Shown here in pieces: positions 38,904-48,759 of a DNA stretch of 64,000 nt. Numbering within the stretch: the first letter of the stretch is position 1; every line of letters starts with the position of its first letter. This DNA comes from Gallionellaceae bacterium. Lineage in GTDB: Bacteria; Pseudomonadota; Gammaproteobacteria; Burkholderiales; Gallionellaceae. The position numbers and the translations under genes are program-made. The DNA lies in the NCBI GenBank assembly GCA_019753125.1, contig JAIELH010000056.1, positions 29,557 through 93,556 on the forward strand, read 5' to 3'. A model generated the notes under the pieces. The model did not search any database. It was not told the origin of the DNA and saw nothing but the letters and a program-made list of their open reading frames with translations.

Positions 38904-39638
38904 CTACGGAATTGTCTCTTTGTGCGGCAAGGTTCTTGCGACAACCCAGACGCTGATTTCGCTTGCGCCCATTTGCTGCACCGCTTCGGCGAGCGCATCC
39001 AGGCTGGCTCCGGTGGTCATCACATCATCCACCAGCGCAACACGCTTGCCGGTCAGGTCGGTGTCGCAGCGAAATGCGCCGCGCACGTTTTTCTTGCGCT
39101 CCTTCCACGGCAATGCCGATTGCGGCGGAGTGTCGCGCACACGCTGGCATGCATTACGGAGCAGCCTGACATTCAGTTCACGCGCCACTCCGCCGGCAAG
39201 CAACAGCGACTGGTTAAAGCCGCGCTCGCGCAATTTGGCGGGATGCAACGGCATCGGGATGATGCAGTCCGGCAAATCGGTTTTATCGATGCGCTGCGCC
39301 AGTTTTCCCGCAAAGGCATGTGCCAGGGCGATTTGTTCGCGATATTTCATCGCCTGCATCAGCTTGTCCAGCGGGAAAGTGTAGCCGAATACAGCCGTGG
39401 CCCGGTTGAATACGGGAGGATGTTGCAAGCATTGCCCGCAGGTTGCGCCACCGGGTACCGGCAAGGCGCAGATCGGACAATGTGACGCATCGAGGTAGGG
39501 TAGCGCATCGTCGCAAGCCGCGCACCATAGCCCATCATCGCTCATGCTGCCGCACAGCACACAGGGTTGCGCAGGCAATAATTGCTTAATTTTTGAACCG
39601 ATGTTCAAAATATTGCTGCGCAAAATTGACAAATCCAT
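38904..39638 (-). CDS. comF: ComF family phosphoribosyltransferase-like protein
   Basis: A 244-residue protein. The N-terminus has a Cys-rich zinc region (CVLCGSM, WCAAC, CPIC, CGQC), then the PRTase fold with VALVDDVMTTGASL as the PRPP loop. In other bacteria ComF is needed for uptake of DNA or single-strand handling. Normal length. Confidence 0.92.
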   Translation of the reverse strand: MDLSILRSNILNIGSKIKQLLPAQPCVLCGSMSDDGLWCAACDDALPYLDASHCPICALPVPGGATCGQCLQHPPVFNRATAVFGYTFPLDKLMQAMKYREQIALAHAFAGKLAQRIDKTDLPDCIIPMPLHPAKLRERGFNQSLLLAGGVARELNVRLLRNACQRVRDTPPQSALPWKERKKNVRGAFRCDTDLTGKRVALVDDVMTTGASLDALAEAVQQMGASEISVWVVARTLPHKETIP

Positions 39639-39684
39639 GCCCTTTCAACGATGATGCGCCGTTGTCATTTAACCCGAACCACAC

Positions 39685-39736
39685 GTAGGGTGCGTTTTAC
39701 GCACCATTGCCGTCTGGTGCGTAAAACGCACCCTAC
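39685..39736. repeat. Perfect 22-bp-arm palindrome upstream of bioB
   Basis: Arms 39685-39706 (starting GTAGGGTGCGTTTTACGCAC) and 39715-39736 are exact reverse complements with an 8-bp spacer; each arm also contains its own small hairpin GTGCGT/ACGCAC. It lies in the comF-bioB gap, 42 bp before the bioB ATG. Confidence 0.93.
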
Positions 39737-39778
39737 CATATCGCCATTGTTTATAACGTAAATTAGAATGAAACTGTC

Positions 39779-40771
39779 ATGAGCACCCAGACCATAGAAT
39801 TTATTCGCCCCGCCAAGCAGCCAGCCACGCAACGCTGGAGCGTAGACGAGGTGGAAGCCCTGTTCAAACTGCCGTTTTCCGACCTGCTTTACCGGGCGCA
39901 GCAGTTGCACCGCGAATACTTTGACCCGAACGCGGTGCAGCTTTCCACGCTGTTGTCGATCAAGACCGGCGGCTGTACCGAGGACTGCGGCTATTGTCCG
40001 CAATCGGCATTCAATTCCTCCGGTGTGGAAGACCGCAAGATGCTCGAGGTGGAGGCGGTCGTGGAAGCCGCACGTGCCGCGCAGCAAAAGGGCGCCGGGC
40101 GTTTCTGCATGGGCGCGGCCTGGCGCGAACCGACGGAAGAGGATATGGCGAGTGTCGTTGAAATGGTCAAGGCGGTGCGCGATCTGGGCATGGAAACCTG
40201 CGCGACGCTGGGCATGCTGAACGACGAGCAAACCGAGCAATTGCGCGCTGCCGGGCTGGATTACTACAACCATAATCTGGATACCGCACCGGAATTTTAC
40301 GGCAACATCATCAGCACGCGCGATTACCAGGACCGTCTGGATACGCTGGAACGGGTGCGCAAGGCGGGGATGAGCGTTTGCAGCGGCGGTATCGTCGGCA
40401 TGGGCGAAAGCCTGACGCAGCGCGCCGGTTTGATCGCACAACTGGCCAACATGGATCCATACCCGGAAAGCGTGCCGATCAACAATCTGGTCAAGGTCGA
40501 GGGCACACCGCTGGCGCAAACCGAAGACATCGACCCGCTGGATTTTGTGCGCACGATCGCGGTGGCGCGCATCACGATGCCCGAGGCGCTGGTACGGCTT
40601 TCCGCCGGGCGGCAACAGATGAGCGATGCGGTGCAGGCGCTGTGTTTTCTCGCCGGTGCGAACTCGATCTTCTACGGCGAGCAATTGCTGACTACCGGCA
40701 ACCCCGATGTGGAAAAGGATCGCGCGCTGATGGGCAAGCTCGGCATGTATCCACTGACAGAAAAACATTAA
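39779..40771 (+). CDS. bioB: Biotin synthase
   Basis: Radical SAM enzyme that inserts sulfur into dethiobiotin. The 330 residues contain the CxxxCxxC motif ([13 protein letters not shown], Cys66/70/73), CATLGML, and the 2Fe-2S region (NPDVEKD and the [14 protein letters not shown] loop). First gene of the bioB-F-H-C-D cluster; bioA is not in the window. Confidence 0.98.
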   Translation: MSTQTIEFIRPAKQPATQRWSVDEVEALFKLPFSDLLYRAQQLHREYFDPNAVQLSTLLSIKTGGCTEDCGYCPQSAFNSSGVEDRKMLEVEAVVEAARAAQQKGAGRFCMGAAWREPTEEDMASVVEMVKAVRDLGMETCATLGMLNDEQTEQLRAAGLDYYNHNLDTAPEFYGNIISTRDYQDRLDTLERVRKAGMSVCSGGIVGMGESLTQRAGLIAQLANMDPYPESVPINNLVKVEGTPLAQTEDIDPLDFVRTIAVARITMPEALVRLSAGRQQMSDAVQALCFLAGANSIFYGEQLLTTGNPDVEKDRALMGKLGMYPLTEKH

Positions 40772-40784
40772 CCGCAACAACAAA

Positions 40785-40866
40785 CGTAGGATGGGTTGAG
40801 CGTAGCGATGCCCATCATTCACTGTATTCATTCCGTTGGGTATCGCTACGCTCAACCCAACCTACG
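40785..40866. repeat. 30-bp-arm palindrome upstream of bioF
   Basis: Arms 40785-40814 (starting CGTAGGATGGGTTGAGCG) and 40837-40866 pair with two mismatches. It fills the bioB-bioF gap and ends 7 nt before the bioF ATG. Same family as 28411-28490. Confidence 0.92.
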
Positions 40867-40873
40867 AAAGCCA

Positions 40874-42028
40874 ATGCCTTTCTCTGATCTGGAAAAAGAC
40901 CTTGAAGCACGTGCCGCGCAGAGGCTGCTGCGCCGCCGTCATGTGCTGGAATCGCCGCAAGCGCCGCATATCGTTGTGGACGACAAAGCGTATCTGGCTT
41001 TCTGCAGCAACGATTATCTCGGCCTGGCCAATCACCCCCGGCTCATCGCCGCATTGCAACAGGGCGCCGCGCAGTACGGCGTCGGCGCGGGCGCGGCGCA
41101 TCTGGTAAGCGGGCACTTTGCGGCGCACCAGCAACTGGAAAATGCGCTTGCAGCATTCGTCGATAAACCTGCCGCACTGTTGTTTTCGACAGGCTACATG
41201 GCGAATCTCGGCGCGGTGCAGGCGCTGGCCGGCAAGGGCGATACGGTGTTTGCCGACAAGCTCAACCACGCCTCGCTCAACGACGCGATGCTGCTGTCGC
41301 GTGCCACCATCAAACGCTATCGTCACGGTGATATCGCGCAGCTCGCGCAATTGCTCGGGCAGTCTGGAAGCGGGCGCAAGCTGATCATTAGCGACGCGGT
41401 GTTCAGCATGGATGGCGACAGCGCACCGTTGCCGGAATTGTTGGCGCTGTGCGAACGGCATGATGCCTGGCTGTATGTCGATGATGCGCATGGTTTCGGC
41501 GTGCTGGGAGAGCAGGGGCGCGGTTCGCTGGCGCATTTCGGCCTCGCTTCGTCGCGCATCATCTACATGGCTACGCTGGGCAAGGCTGCCGGCGTATCCG
41601 GCGCCTTCGTCGCGGCAGAGCCGGCAGTCATCGATACGCTGATCAATCACGCGCACAGCTATGTCTATACCACCGCCGCACCGCCCGCTTTGTCCGGCGC
41701 ATTGCTGGAGAGCCTGAAGCTGATTGCGCAAGGCGATGAGTTGCGCGCACACCTGCAGCGGCTCATCGCGCAGTTGCGTGACGGGTTGCAAGGCCTGCCC
41801 TGGCAATTGATGCCATCGGATACCGCAATCCAGCCGCTATTGATCGGCGACAATCGGGCGGCGCTGGAACTGAGCGACGCGTTGCGCGAACGCGGCATCT
41901 GGGTCGCGGCGATCCGCCCGCCCACCGTGCCGCAAGGGACGGCGCGGCTGCGCATCACCCTGTCTGCCGCGCATAGTGATGAAGATGTCGGACGATTGAT
42001 ACAGGCGCTCCATGAACTTGCACATTGA
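40874..42028 (+). CDS. bioF: 8-amino-7-oxononanoate synthase
   Basis: PLP enzyme that condenses pimeloyl-ACP and alanine. From the ATG at 40874 it has 384 residues. DDAHGFGVLGEQGRG and the PLP-lysine segment YMATLGKAAGVSGAF are visible. An upstream in-frame ATG at 40796 would place the palindrome in the coding region and lacks family similarity, so 40874 is chosen. It overlaps bioH by 17 nt. Confidence 0.96.
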   Translation: MPFSDLEKDLEARAAQRLLRRRHVLESPQAPHIVVDDKAYLAFCSNDYLGLANHPRLIAALQQGAAQYGVGAGAAHLVSGHFAAHQQLENALAAFVDKPAALLFSTGYMANLGAVQALAGKGDTVFADKLNHASLNDAMLLSRATIKRYRHGDIAQLAQLLGQSGSGRKLIISDAVFSMDGDSAPLPELLALCERHDAWLYVDDAHGFGVLGEQGRGSLAHFGLASSRIIYMATLGKAAGVSGAFVAAEPAVIDTLINHAHSYVYTTAAPPALSGALLESLKLIAQGDELRAHLQRLIAQLRDGLQGLPWQLMPSDTAIQPLLIGDNRAALELSDALRERGIWVAAIRPPTVPQGTARLRITLSAAHSDEDVGRLIQALHELAH

Positions 42029-42842
42029 AACCCAAGGCAATGGCGCGCCGCTGCTGCTGATCCACGGCTGGGGTATGCATGGCGGCATGTGGGGTGGCGT
42101 ACCTGAACAACTTGCCAGTCAATTTCGCGTGATGGCGGTGGATTTGCCTGGACACGGGTTTAGCAAGACAGAGAAGGGAGAAGGGAGAAGGGAGAAGGGA
42201 GAAGGCAGCGCGGAGGTTTTCCCCTTCCCCCTTCCCCCTTCCCCCTTCTCCTTGGATTACATCATCGACCAACTGTCCGCGCAATTCAGTGAGCCGTTGA
42301 CCGTCTGCGGCTGGTCGCTGGGCGGGCAGGTTGCGTTGCGCTGGGCGATGCGCGAGCCGGAGAAGGTGCAGCGCCTGATTCTGGTAAACAGCACACCGTG
42401 CTTCGTGCGCCGCCCGGATTGGAATTGTGCGATGGCGGCGGAAACGCTGGCGCAATTCGCTACCGCGTTGCAGCAGGATTACGCACAGACGTTGCGCCGC
42501 TTCCTTGCGTTGCAGGTACGCGGCTGCGAGAACGAGCACGAATTGCTGGCAGGGTTGCGCGCTGCGCTGTTCAGCCGTGGCGAGCCGGATATGGCGGCGT
42601 TGCAGGGCGGGCTGGAAATCTTGCGTGACTGCGATCTGCGCAGCGCACTGCCGGGCATCCGGCAACCTGCACTGGTGGTCGCCGGTGAACGTGATACGCT
42701 GACGCCGCCGCAGGCTGCGCAATACATTGCGGCACAGATGCCCAACGCGAAACTGGCGCTGATAGCGGGTGCGGCGCATACGCCATTTCTGTCGCACCCG
42801 GATGAGTTCATAAAACACGCGGTAAATTTTTTGCATGAATGA
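42012..42842 (+). CDS. bioH: Pimeloyl-ACP methyl ester carboxylesterase
   Basis: Alpha/beta hydrolase of 276 residues. The catalytic triad is visible: Ser in CGWSLGGQVALRW, Asp in VVAGERDTLTP and His in GAAHTPFLSH. Between the first strands and the nucleophile, a period-7 purine/pyrimidine repeat (42171-42252) adds about 27 residues (EKGEGRREKGEG then a Pro/Phe/Ser-rich part). Overlaps with bioF (17 nt) and bioC (8 nt) show one operon. Confidence 0.94.
   Translation: MNLHIETQGNGAPLLLIHGWGMHGGMWGGVPEQLASQFRVMAVDLPGHGFSKTEKGEGRREKGEGSAEVFPFPLPPSPFSLDYIIDQLSAQFSEPLTVCGWSLGGQVALRWAMREPEKVQRLILVNSTPCFVRRPDWNCAMAAETLAQFATALQQDYAQTLRRFLALQVRGCENEHELLAGLRAALFSRGEPDMAALQGGLEILRDCDLRSALPGIRQPALVVAGERDTLTPPQAAQYIAAQMPNAKLALIAGAAHTPFLSHPDEFIKHAVNFLHE
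42171..42252 (+). repeat. Period-7 inverted repeat inside bioH
   Basis: About five units of GAAGGGA in tandem, then a 15-nt spacer, then C/T-rich units that pair with the first arm. The segment stays in the bioH frame. A change of one 7-nt unit would shift it. Confidence 0.88.
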
Positions 42843-43707
42843 GTTTGTCATAGATAAAAAGCAGATGCGCCGCTCCTTCAATCGTGCGGCGGCAGGCTAT
42901 GATGCGGCGGCGGTATTGCAGCGCGAGGTGTGTACACGCATGCTGGGGCGGCTTGAATACATCAAGTTGCAGCCCTCGCGTATCCTCGATGCAGGCTGTG
43001 GCCCCGGCTGGGGTATGCGCCAGTTGGCCGCAAAATATCCGGCGGCGCAGTTGGTCGCACTGGATATCGCGATCGGCATGCTGCAAAACGCGCGCGGGCA
43101 TTCCGGCTGGTGGCGCAAATTATTCGGCGGCGCGCGACAATTGCAGGTGTGTGGCGATATCGAAGCGTTGCCGTTGGCGGCGAACAGCGTGGAAATGATA
43201 TGGTCTAATCTGGCGTTGCAGTGGTGCAACGATTTGCCGACGGCATTTGCCGGGTTGCATCGTGTGTTGAAAAACGATGGCTTGTTGATGTTCAGCACCC
43301 TCGGGCCGGACACCCTCAAGGAGTTAAGGCTGGCGTTCCACGGCGTGGATAGCCACAATCACCTGAACCGTTTTGCCGATATGCATGACATCGGCGATAT
43401 GCTGATCCATGCCGGTTTTGCCGAGCCGGTGATGGATATGGAATATCTGACGTTGACCTATGACGATGTGCGCGGCGTGTTGTACGACCTGAAGCGTATC
43501 GGCGCGCATAACGCTACCGCCGGGCGTGGTCGCGGGCTGATGGGCAAGAATGCCTGGGCGCGCCTAGTGGAAAATTACGAGCAGTTGCGCCGCGACGGCA
43601 AATTGCCGGCCACCTATGAAGTGGTGTACGGCCATGCCTGGAAGCCGCAGCTGCGCACCACGATGGATGGCGCGGCCATCGTCCAGACTTCATTCAAACT
43701 GAAATGA
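42835..43707 (+). CDS. bioC: Malonyl-ACP O-methyltransferase
   Basis: Starts the pimeloyl pathway by methylating malonyl-ACP, so BioH can later remove the methyl group. The 290 residues contain RRSFNRAAAGYDAAAVLQ near the N-terminus, motif I RILDAGCGPGWGMRQLA, and MIWSNLALQWCNDLP. It overlaps bioD by 4 nt. Confidence 0.95.
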   Translation: MNEFVIDKKQMRRSFNRAAAGYDAAAVLQREVCTRMLGRLEYIKLQPSRILDAGCGPGWGMRQLAAKYPAAQLVALDIAIGMLQNARGHSGWWRKLFGGARQLQVCGDIEALPLAANSVEMIWSNLALQWCNDLPTAFAGLHRVLKNDGLLMFSTLGPDTLKELRLAFHGVDSHNHLNRFADMHDIGDMLIHAGFAEPVMDMEYLTLTYDDVRGVLYDLKRIGAHNATAGRGRGLMGKNAWARLVENYEQLRRDGKLPATYEVVYGHAWKPQLRTTMDGAAIVQTSFKLK

Positions 43708-44408
43708 GTTACTTTGTCACAGGCACGGATACCGGGGTCGGCAAAACGCTGATCAGCTGTGCGTTGCTGCATGCTTTTGCCGCGCAGGGCAAGCGCGTGG
43801 TCGGCATGAAACCGGTGGCGGCCGGCTGCGATGACAATGAACAGCATGAAGACGTCAAACAGTTGCTTGCTGCCAGCAATGTGCTGGCCAGCAAGGGGCA
43901 GGTCAATCCGTATTGTTTTTCGCCTGCTGTCGCGCCGCATCTGGCCGCGCAGTTTGCCGGGGTCAGCGTCAACCTGGAGCGTATCGCGACATCGTTCTCC
44001 GAATTGGTGCGGCAAGCCGACGTGGTGATCGTGGAAGGCGCGGGCGGCTTCCTGGTGCCGCTGAATACACATCAGGACAGTGCGGATCTGGTGGCACAAC
44101 TGGAATTGCCGGTTATTCTGGTGGTCGGTATGCGGCTGGGTTGCTTGAACCATGCCCTGCTGACAGTGGAGGCGATCGCTGCACGCGGTCTGACACTGGC
44201 AGGATGGGTGGCGAACATCGTGGATGAGCGGATGGCGATGCTTGACGAAAATATTGCCGCATTGCAGCAGCGCATCGCGGCGCCGTTGCTTGGTGTAATT
44301 CCGTATCAGGCACAGCCGGATGCATGCGAAATCGCGGGGCGGTTGGATTTGAAGCTGCTGGAAGAAAAAACAGCTGATCCGCAGATTGCCCAGATTAACG
44401 CAGATTGA
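43704..44408 (+). CDS. bioD: Dethiobiotin synthetase
   Basis: ATP-dependent ring closure of DAPA to dethiobiotin, 234 residues. FVTGTDTGVGKTLISCALL is the P-loop, followed by VGMKPVAAG and VEGAGGFLVPLN. The last dozen residues (TADPQIAQINAD) come from a repeat of CAGATT units (44382-44407) and look like an added tail. Confidence 0.96.
   Translation: MSYFVTGTDTGVGKTLISCALLHAFAAQGKRVVGMKPVAAGCDDNEQHEDVKQLLAASNVLASKGQVNPYCFSPAVAPHLAAQFAGVSVNLERIATSFSELVRQADVVIVEGAGGFLVPLNTHQDSADLVAQLELPVILVVGMRLGCLNHALLTVEAIAARGLTLAGWVANIVDERMAMLDENIAALQQRIAAPLLGVIPYQAQPDACEIAGRLDLKLLEEKTADPQIAQINAD
44382..44407 (+). repeat. CAGATT repeat at the 3' end of bioD
   Basis: CAGATT occurs three times at 44382, 44391 and 44401 (spacing 9 and 10). 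It supplies the bioD C-terminal codons and the stop. Confidence 0.7.
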
Positions 44409-44463
44409 AGTGGTTGCTGATTTTGAACCCATATAATCAGCGTAATTTGTGGGCAAAGCTTTT

Positions 44464-45174
44464 ATGACAGACTTCAGCATCATTGCGATGTTCTTCGTCG
44501 GGCTGCTCGGCGGCGTGCACTGCCTTGGCATGTGCGGCAGTATCGTCGGCGCACTGACCGCGCAGCTACCAAAAACAGGCAGGCGCTGGCCGTTTCATCT
44601 CGCCTACAACGCTGGGCGGCTGGCAAGTTATACGGTGGCAGGGGCATTGGCGGGCACGCTGGGCCAGGCGGGGATGCTGCTGCGCGATCAGATACCGGTA
44701 CAGCATTTGCTGTTTGCCGTATCCAGCTTGATGCTGATCGCGCTGGGGCTGTATCTTGCCGGGGTCTGGGGTATTGTGCGCCACATCGAGCAATTCGGCG
44801 GCACGCTGTGGCGGCATATTCAACCGCTGACGCGCGGCTTGCTCCCGGTTGACACGCCGCTACGCGCGTTGTTGCTGGGCGTGTTATGGGGTTGGCTGCC
44901 GTGCGGCCTGGTGTATAGCGTGTTGGTGACGGCGCTGGCCAGCGGCCATGCGCAGAGCGGGGCGCTGATCATGCTGGCATTCGGCCTGGGAACCTTGCCG
45001 AATCTGCTGGCAATCGGCCTGTTCTGGGATAACATCCGAAGCTTGGCGCGATCGCCGCGCGTGCGTCTGGCGGCGGGGCTGCTGGTGGCAGGGTTCGGCA
45101 TGTATGGCCTGATCAAGGTTGGCTATGTGTTTTTCTTCAACGGGTGGGAAGGAAGTTGCCATGTGGCTGCGTAA
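44464..45174 (+). CDS. DsbD_2/TauE-like membrane protein
   Basis: A 236-residue protein with about six membrane helices. GGVHCLGMCGSIVGALT at the N-terminus and GWLPCGLVYSVL in the middle are the Cys/Pro motifs of the DsbD_2 (UreH-like) family, linked to metal or cytochrome maturation. It overlaps the SCO gene by 14 nt, which suggests a role in copper delivery to a haem-copper oxidase. The start is the ATG at 44464. Confidence 0.82.
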   Translation: MTDFSIIAMFFVGLLGGVHCLGMCGSIVGALTAQLPKTGRRWPFHLAYNAGRLASYTVAGALAGTLGQAGMLLRDQIPVQHLLFAVSSLMLIALGLYLAGVWGIVRHIEQFGGTLWRHIQPLTRGLLPVDTPLRALLLGVLWGWLPCGLVYSVLVTALASGHAQSGALIMLAFGLGTLPNLLAIGLFWDNIRSLARSPRVRLAAGLLVAGFGMYGLIKVGYVFFFNGWEGSCHVAA

Positions 45175-45745
45175 TTTATTGGTTTTGTTGTTGGCAGTAT
45201 TGCTGGCGGGCTGCGAAAAACCCAGGCTGCCTTCGCCGTTCCACGCCAACGACGTCACGCCGATATTTACACGGGCGGATTTTCATCTGATCGATCACAA
45301 CGGCAAGCCGCGCGCCTTGGCGGATTTTCGCGGCAAGGCGGTCGTGCTGTTCTTTGGCTACACCCACTGTCCGGATGTCTGCCCCACCACGCTGGCCGAT
45401 TTGGCGCAGGTGATGAAACTGCTCGGAAATGATGCCGGGAAAGTGCAGGTGTTATTCATTACGGTCGACCCGGAGCGCGACAAGCCGGAGATGCTGGCCA
45501 AGTTTGTCCCCTCCTTTCATCCGTCATTCCTTGCCTTGTACGGCGATGAGCAGGCCACGGCGCAGGCTGCCAAGTCATTTTATGTGGGATACCAGAAGCG
45601 GCCGACCACCTCCGGCTACAACATGGATCACACGACGGGCGCCTTCCTGATCGACCCGAACGGTAAAGTGCGGTTGCGCGCACCCCATGCACAACGCGCC
45701 GATTGGCTGGCAGAGGATATTCGCCTGTTGCTGACTGGGGTATGA
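45161..45745 (+). CDS. SCO1/SenC family copper chaperone lipoprotein
   Basis: A 194-residue lipoprotein. The signal ends in the lipobox LLAGC. The thioredoxin-like domain has the copper-binding CPDVC motif and the later histidine in NMDHTTGAFLID. SCO proteins load copper into the CuA site of cytochrome oxidase. The chosen ATG is 45161, since an upstream in-frame ATG lacks a signal sequence. Confidence 0.93.
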   Translation: MWLRNLLVLLLAVLLAGCEKPRLPSPFHANDVTPIFTRADFHLIDHNGKPRALADFRGKAVVLFFGYTHCPDVCPTTLADLAQVMKLLGNDAGKVQVLFITVDPERDKPEMLAKFVPSFHPSFLALYGDEQATAQAAKSFYVGYQKRPTTSGYNMDHTTGAFLIDPNGKVRLRAPHAQRADWLAEDIRLLLTGV

Positions 45746-45836
45746 TGGCGCAAAAATATGGTCAGGTTTTGTCATTGGGAGCGGCGCTTTGCGCCACACA
45801 CATTGTGCGGACACTAAAAGTCCAGAGAGGGCGTCC

Positions 45837-46499
45837 ATGAAAATTCTACTGATAGATGATCACGCGTTATTCCGCGACGGAATGCGCTATGTGCTGAAAC
45901 AGCTGTCTGAAGAAGTCGAGATATTGGAGGCTGACAACTTGCACGATGGCATGGAATTAGCCAAGCTGCACCCGGAGCTGGATCTGGCGTTGCTGGATTT
46001 GAATATGCCCGGCAGCAAGGGGCCTTCCTCTATCAAGCATTTCCATCAACGCTACCCGCATATCCCGGTCGTCGTGGTATCCGGCGAAGAAAACAGCAAC
46101 ATCATAAGCAAGGCGATCAATTATGGCGCGATGGGTTTTGTGTGCAAGAACACCGCCGCACCGATGATACTGAACGCATTGAACCTGATTCTTTCGGGCG
46201 GTATTTATATCCCGCCGCAAATTTTGCAGTACAGCGCCACAGATAAAAAAGAAGCCGAACCAAATGGACACCTCGATGGGCGCGCCAATGAATACAACTT
46301 GACCAGCCGCCAGATGCAAGTTCTGGAACATCTTGCGGCCGGGCTATCCAACAAGGAAATTGCCGAGGCGACCAAGCTTGCCGAAGGGACAGTCAAGGTG
46401 CATCTGGCGGCGGTGTACCAGAATTTGCATGTGAGCAACCGCATCGAAGCGATACTCATGGCGGAGAAACTCGGTTTGGTCGGTGCGATCCGTGACTGA
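45837..46499 (+). CDS. LuxR/NarL-type response regulator
   Basis: A 220-residue regulator. Receiver domain: [18 protein letters not shown] (acidic pocket), phosphoacceptor Asp in [15 protein letters not shown]. Output: [32 protein letters not shown] as the LuxR helix-turn-helix (quoted in part: [15 protein letters not shown]). No kinase gene is adjacent and its targets are unknown. It overlaps the ftsK start. Confidence 0.93.
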   Translation: MKILLIDDHALFRDGMRYVLKQLSEEVEILEADNLHDGMELAKLHPELDLALLDLNMPGSKGPSSIKHFHQRYPHIPVVVVSGEENSNIISKAINYGAMGFVCKNTAAPMILNALNLILSGGIYIPPQILQYSATDKKEAEPNGHLDGRANEYNLTSRQMQVLEHLAAGLSNKEIAEATKLAEGTVKVHLAAVYQNLHVSNRIEAILMAEKLGLVGAIRD

Positions 46500-48759
46500 A
46501 ACGAACGACAATTCGCCAGCCTACAAACTGGTCATGCTGCTGCGCGAATCGCGCTGGCTGCTATTGATCGCCGGCGCGCTGTATGTCGCATTGATACTGC
46601 ATGGCTACCATCCCGCCGACCCTGCCTGGTCGCATAGCGCCAGCGGCGCGCCAACCGCCAACCCCGGCGGACGGCTCGGCGCGTACCTTTCCGATCTGCT
46701 GTTTTACCTGTTCGGCTTTTCCGCATGGTGGTGTGTGCTGTTCATGCTGCAACGCGTGTGGGCCGGCTACCGGGGTTTGCGCGCCGACAGCATTTTCTGC
46801 AAGCGCGCTTTCTGGGTATCCATCATCGGTTTCCTGGTCTTGCTGCTCGCCAGCAGCGCACTGGAGGCGATCCGCCTGCACACGCTGAAAGCGGTGTTGC
46901 CGCAAGCGCCCGGCGGAATGCTGGGCTTGATTATCGGCGATGCGTTGACGCGCTGGTTCGGTTTTACTGGTGCGACACTGTTGTTGCTGGCCCTGATGGC
47001 CGCCAGTTTCAGCGTGTTCAGCGGGCTGTCCTGGTTGCGCTTCATGGACTGGCTGGGAACGGCGCTGGAAAATATTTACCAGTGGCTATACACCACCTGG
47101 CAAACACGCCAGGACAAGCGTATCGGCGCCCAGGCGATGAGCGAGCGTGTCGCGCTTGTCGAAGAAGAGAAAAAGCGCGTCGAGGAACACCAGCCGATCC
47201 ACATCGAAATGCCGCTGATGGAAGTGGCCAAATCAACCCGCGCCAGCGAAGAAAAACAGGTGCCGCTGTTTGCCGACATGCCGGATTCGCCTCTGCCGCC
47301 GCTGCATCTGCTGGATGACGCAGGGCAGCCGGTCGAAACAGTCTCGGCCGACACGCTGGAGTTCACGTCGCGCCTGATCGAGCGCAAGCTGAACGATTTC
47401 GGCGTCGAAGTCAAAGTGGTCGCCGCCTACCCCGGGCCGGTCATTACCCGTTACGAGATCGAGCCTGCCGTCGGCGTGAAGGGCAGCCAGATCACCAACC
47501 TGGTGAAAGACCTGGCGCGCGCACTGTCGGTGGTCAGCATCCGCCTGGTCGAAACCATCCCCGGCAAGGCGTACATGGCGCTGGAGTTGCCCAACGCAAA
47601 ACGCCAGATGGTGCACCTGTCGGAGATTCTCAGTTCGCAGGTTTACGCCAGCATGGGCTCGGCGCTGACGATGGCGATGGGCAAGGATATTTCCGGCAAG
47701 CCGGTGGTCGCCGATCTCGCCAGAATGCCGCATGTGCTGGTGGCGGGCACGACCGGTTCGGGCAAATCGGTGGCGATCAACGCGATGATCCTGAGCCTGC
47801 TGTACAAGAGCACGCCGCAGCAGGTGCGCCTGCTGCTGGTCGACCCGAAGATGCTGGAGCTGTCGGTGTACGAAGGCATCCCGCACTTGCTCTGCCCGGT
47901 CGTGACGGACATGCGCCAGGCCGCATCGGGGCTCAACTGGTGCGTGCAGGAAATGGACCGGCGCTACCGGCTGATGTCCGCGCTGGGTGTGCGCAACATC
48001 GCCGGCTACAACCAGCAGGTGCGCGACGCGATCAAGGCCAAACAGCCGCTCACCAACCCGTTCACGCTGACGCCGGAGAACCCGGAGGCGCTCGAAGAGT
48101 TGCCGCTGATCGTCGTGTTCATCGACGAGCTCGCCGACCTGATGATGGTGGTCGGCAAGAAAATCGAGGAGCTGATCGCGCGCCTGGCGCAGAAGGCGCG
48201 CGCCTCCGGCATCCACCTGGTGCTGGCCACGCAACGCCCGTCGGTGGACGTGATCACCGGGCTGATCAAGGCCAACGTGCCGACGCGCGTGGCGTTCCAG
48301 GTGTCGAGCAAGATCGATTCGCGCACGATACTCGACCAGATGGGCGCGGAAGCCCTGCTGGGGCAGGGCGACATGCTGTACTTGCCGCCCGGCACCGGCT
48401 ACCCGCAACGCGTCCACGGCGCGTTCGTGTCCGACCAGGAGGTGCATCGCGTCGCCGAATACCTCAAGGCGCAAGGCGAACCGCAATATATCGACGGTGT
48501 GTTGAATTCGTTGGATGAAGCTGAAGAAAGCGGCGAAGGCGGCGCAACGCTGGACGCGGAAGCCGACCCGTTGTACGACCAGGCGGTGGAGATCGTCGTA
48601 AAAAACCGCCGCGCCTCGATCTCGCTGGTGCAACGTCATCTGCGCATCGGCTACAACCGCGCCGCGCGTCTGGTCGAACAAATGGAAGCCGCCGGCATCG
48701 TTTCGGCGATGCAGAGCAATGGCAATCGTGAGGTGATCGCTCCAAACAGGGAAGGGTGA
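46483..48759 (+). CDS. ftsK: DNA translocase FtsK
   Basis: Divisome-linked DNA pump. The 758 residues comprise four N-terminal membrane helices (residues about 25-190), a short linker, the RecA-like motor with Walker [15 protein letters not shown] and Walker [16 protein letters not shown], and the C-terminal gamma winged helix ([19 protein letters not shown]), which reads KOPS sites. GTG starts at 46483 or 46492 are both possible. The last residues and the stop come from a period-7 repeat (48749-48822). Confidence 0.96.
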   Translation: MRSVTETNDNSPAYKLVMLLRESRWLLLIAGALYVALILHGYHPADPAWSHSASGAPTANPGGRLGAYLSDLLFYLFGFSAWWCVLFMLQRVWAGYRGLRADSIFCKRAFWVSIIGFLVLLLASSALEAIRLHTLKAVLPQAPGGMLGLIIGDALTRWFGFTGATLLLLALMAASFSVFSGLSWLRFMDWLGTALENIYQWLYTTWQTRQDKRIGAQAMSERVALVEEEKKRVEEHQPIHIEMPLMEVAKSTRASEEKQVPLFADMPDSPLPPLHLLDDAGQPVETVSADTLEFTSRLIERKLNDFGVEVKVVAAYPGPVITRYEIEPAVGVKGSQITNLVKDLARALSVVSIRLVETIPGKAYMALELPNAKRQMVHLSEILSSQVYASMGSALTMAMGKDISGKPVVADLARMPHVLVAGTTGSGKSVAINAMILSLLYKSTPQQVRLLLVDPKMLELSVYEGIPHLLCPVVTDMRQAASGLNWCVQEMDRRYRLMSALGVRNIAGYNQQVRDAIKAKQPLTNPFTLTPENPEALEELPLIVVFIDELADLMMVVGKKIEELIARLAQKARASGIHLVLATQRPSVDVITGLIKANVPTRVAFQVSSKIDSRTILDQMGAEALLGQGDMLYLPPGTGYPQRVHGAFVSDQEVHRVAEYLKAQGEPQYIDGVLNSLDEAEESGEGGATLDAEADPLYDQAVEIVVKNRRASISLVQRHLRIGYNRAARLVEQMEAAGIVSAMQSNGNREVIAPNREG

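Noticed and set aside
39740..39778. Possible BirA operator before bioB
   Set aside because: TTGTTTATAAC resembles one half, but no matching inverted half at the right spacing is present.
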